DNA from: Methylococcales bacterium
Lineage (GTDB): Bacteria > Pseudomonadota > Gammaproteobacteria > Methylococcales > Methylomonadaceae
Assembly: GCA_023134955.1 (NCBI GenBank)
Contig: JAGLUC010000129.1
Location: 1 to 5,693, forward strand
DNA: 5,693 nt
Direction: 5' to 3'
Part shown: positions 5,120 through 5,693 of the stretch, piece after piece
How positions within the stretch are numbered: position 1 is the first letter of the stretch
How the letters are laid out: each line of letters starts with the position of its first letter
Translations under genes and position numbers: made by a program
The notes under the pieces: model-generated
What the model was told of the DNA's origin: nothing
The model's database searches: none
The model's input: the letters and a program-made list of their open reading frames with translations, nothing else

Positions 5120-5656
5120 ACCTAGTTGAACCTGAGCAACTTCAGACATCATTTCTCTGCTCCAGGGTGGGTCTAAAACAACCTCTACAATGACAGAGTT
5201 CACACCTGGTAGTGATCTAATACCTTTTTCTACATCAGCTTGAATAACTGGCCCCATACCACAACCCGGTGCAGTTAAAGTCATTTGTACTTTTACATCA
5301 TTACCTTCAGCAGCAGGTTCTACATTACAGACATAAACCAAGCCTAAATCAACGATGTTAACGGGTATTTCAGGGTCATAAACTGTTTTCATCACTTCCC
5401 AACAGTTTTTCTCAACCCCTCTTGCGTCAGTTTCAGAAACTAGTGTGTGTAATTCACGGGGTTCTTTGCCCAGTGCATCGGCATCAATTCCAGCAATACG
5501 AACCATATGTCCATGGTCAGTTACGACAGTAAAGTTATCACCCAAAGATTGATGAATAGTAACTTCCTTGCCTTTACTTAAAGAACCATGATTACCGTCT
5601 GGAATCATAACAATATTAACATCACGGGTTAGGGTAACAACTTCTCTTTCTGACAT
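5111..5656 (-). CDS. sufT: SufT, DUF59/MIP18-family Fe-S cluster assembly protein
   Basis: This 181-residue cytoplasmic protein fits SufT, an auxiliary factor for maturing Fe-S proteins in bacteria that use the SUF system. The N-terminal part (about 1-70; REVVTLTRDVNIVMIPDG, then a small beta-rich region) is the extension typical of SufT. The DUF59/MIP18 domain follows, with DPEIPVNIVDLGLVY (94-108), TLTAPGCGMGP (126-136, conserved Cys132) and DPPW (162-165). Length and motifs are complete. ATG at 5656-5654 is the first start after an in-frame TAA upstream; its ribosome binding site is weak (AGAAAA), as expected for a gene translated within an operon. SufT is often the last gene of a suf cluster, and here only 37 bases remain to the right edge, so partners are probably just outside. 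Its stop overlaps the 3' end of the convergent exported-protein gene. DUF59 proteins also include phenylacetate-pathway PaaD, but the N-terminal extension argues against that. Confidence 0.92.
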   Translation of the reverse strand: MSEREVVTLTRDVNIVMIPDGNHGSLSKGKEVTIHQSLGDNFTVVTDHGHMVRIAGIDADALGKEPRELHTLVSETDARGVEKNCWEVMKTVYDPEIPVNIVDLGLVYVCNVEPAAEGNDVKVQMTLTAPGCGMGPVIQADVEKGIRSLPGVNSVIVEVVLDPPWSREMMSEVAQVQLGLF

Positions 5657-5693
5657 TTTTCTAACTATGGGTTAAATTTTTGTGCATCAATAA

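Overview
This 5.7-kb chromosomal window comes from a moderately AT-rich bacterium, most likely a gammaproteobacterium. That placement rests on the SufT type, the REP-like repeats whose palindrome is headed by GTAG, the perfect FNR/Anr-type box and the style of the genes. I cannot fix the order from sequence alone. It holds five convincing protein genes and two gene-poor, repeat-rich stretches (1-395 and 2357-2741).

Left part (1-2356). A 395-base intergenic stretch carries a perfect FNR-type palindrome, a Rho-independent terminator for something off the left edge, and near its right end a 7-bp palindrome and a tandem 12-bp repeat. It leads into a two-gene operon. The first gene is a polyketide-type HMG-CoA synthase homologue (HCS, the PksG/CurD/PedP group) with the complete Glu-Cys-His triad. 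The second, 17 bases downstream, is a Sfp/EntD-type 4'-phosphopantetheinyl transferase. Both products serve carrier-protein chemistry: the PPTase arms acyl carrier proteins, and the HCS builds beta-branches on ACP-bound beta-ketoacyl chains. The synthase, donor ACP, decarboxylase and enoyl-CoA hydratase partners are not in the window.

Middle (2357-2741). There is no sizeable gene here. It holds a 23-codon micro-ORF with a good ribosome binding site, a BIME-like pair of inverted REP elements (27/32 identical), a second and different long hairpin with a nested terminator and a G8 run, and a sigma70-like promoter facing right.

Right part (2742-5693). A serine-rich lipoprotein gene is followed by a large exported protein with separated GHTxLR and NC motifs (DUF4105-like, probably a permuted papain-like fold). 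The pair looks like one envelope operon and is clearly more AT-rich than the HCS/PPTase pair. It runs head-on into sufT (DUF59/MIP18 family, Fe-S cluster maturation) on the minus strand, and the two coding regions overlap by 9 bases at their stops. sufT probably belongs to a suf operon beyond the right edge.

The most interesting points are the HCS-PPTase operon with no polyketide synthase in view, the uncharacterised lipoprotein/GH...NC pair with an 11-bp inverted repeat over the likely start codon of the second gene, and the stacked palindromic repeats in the middle intergenic region.
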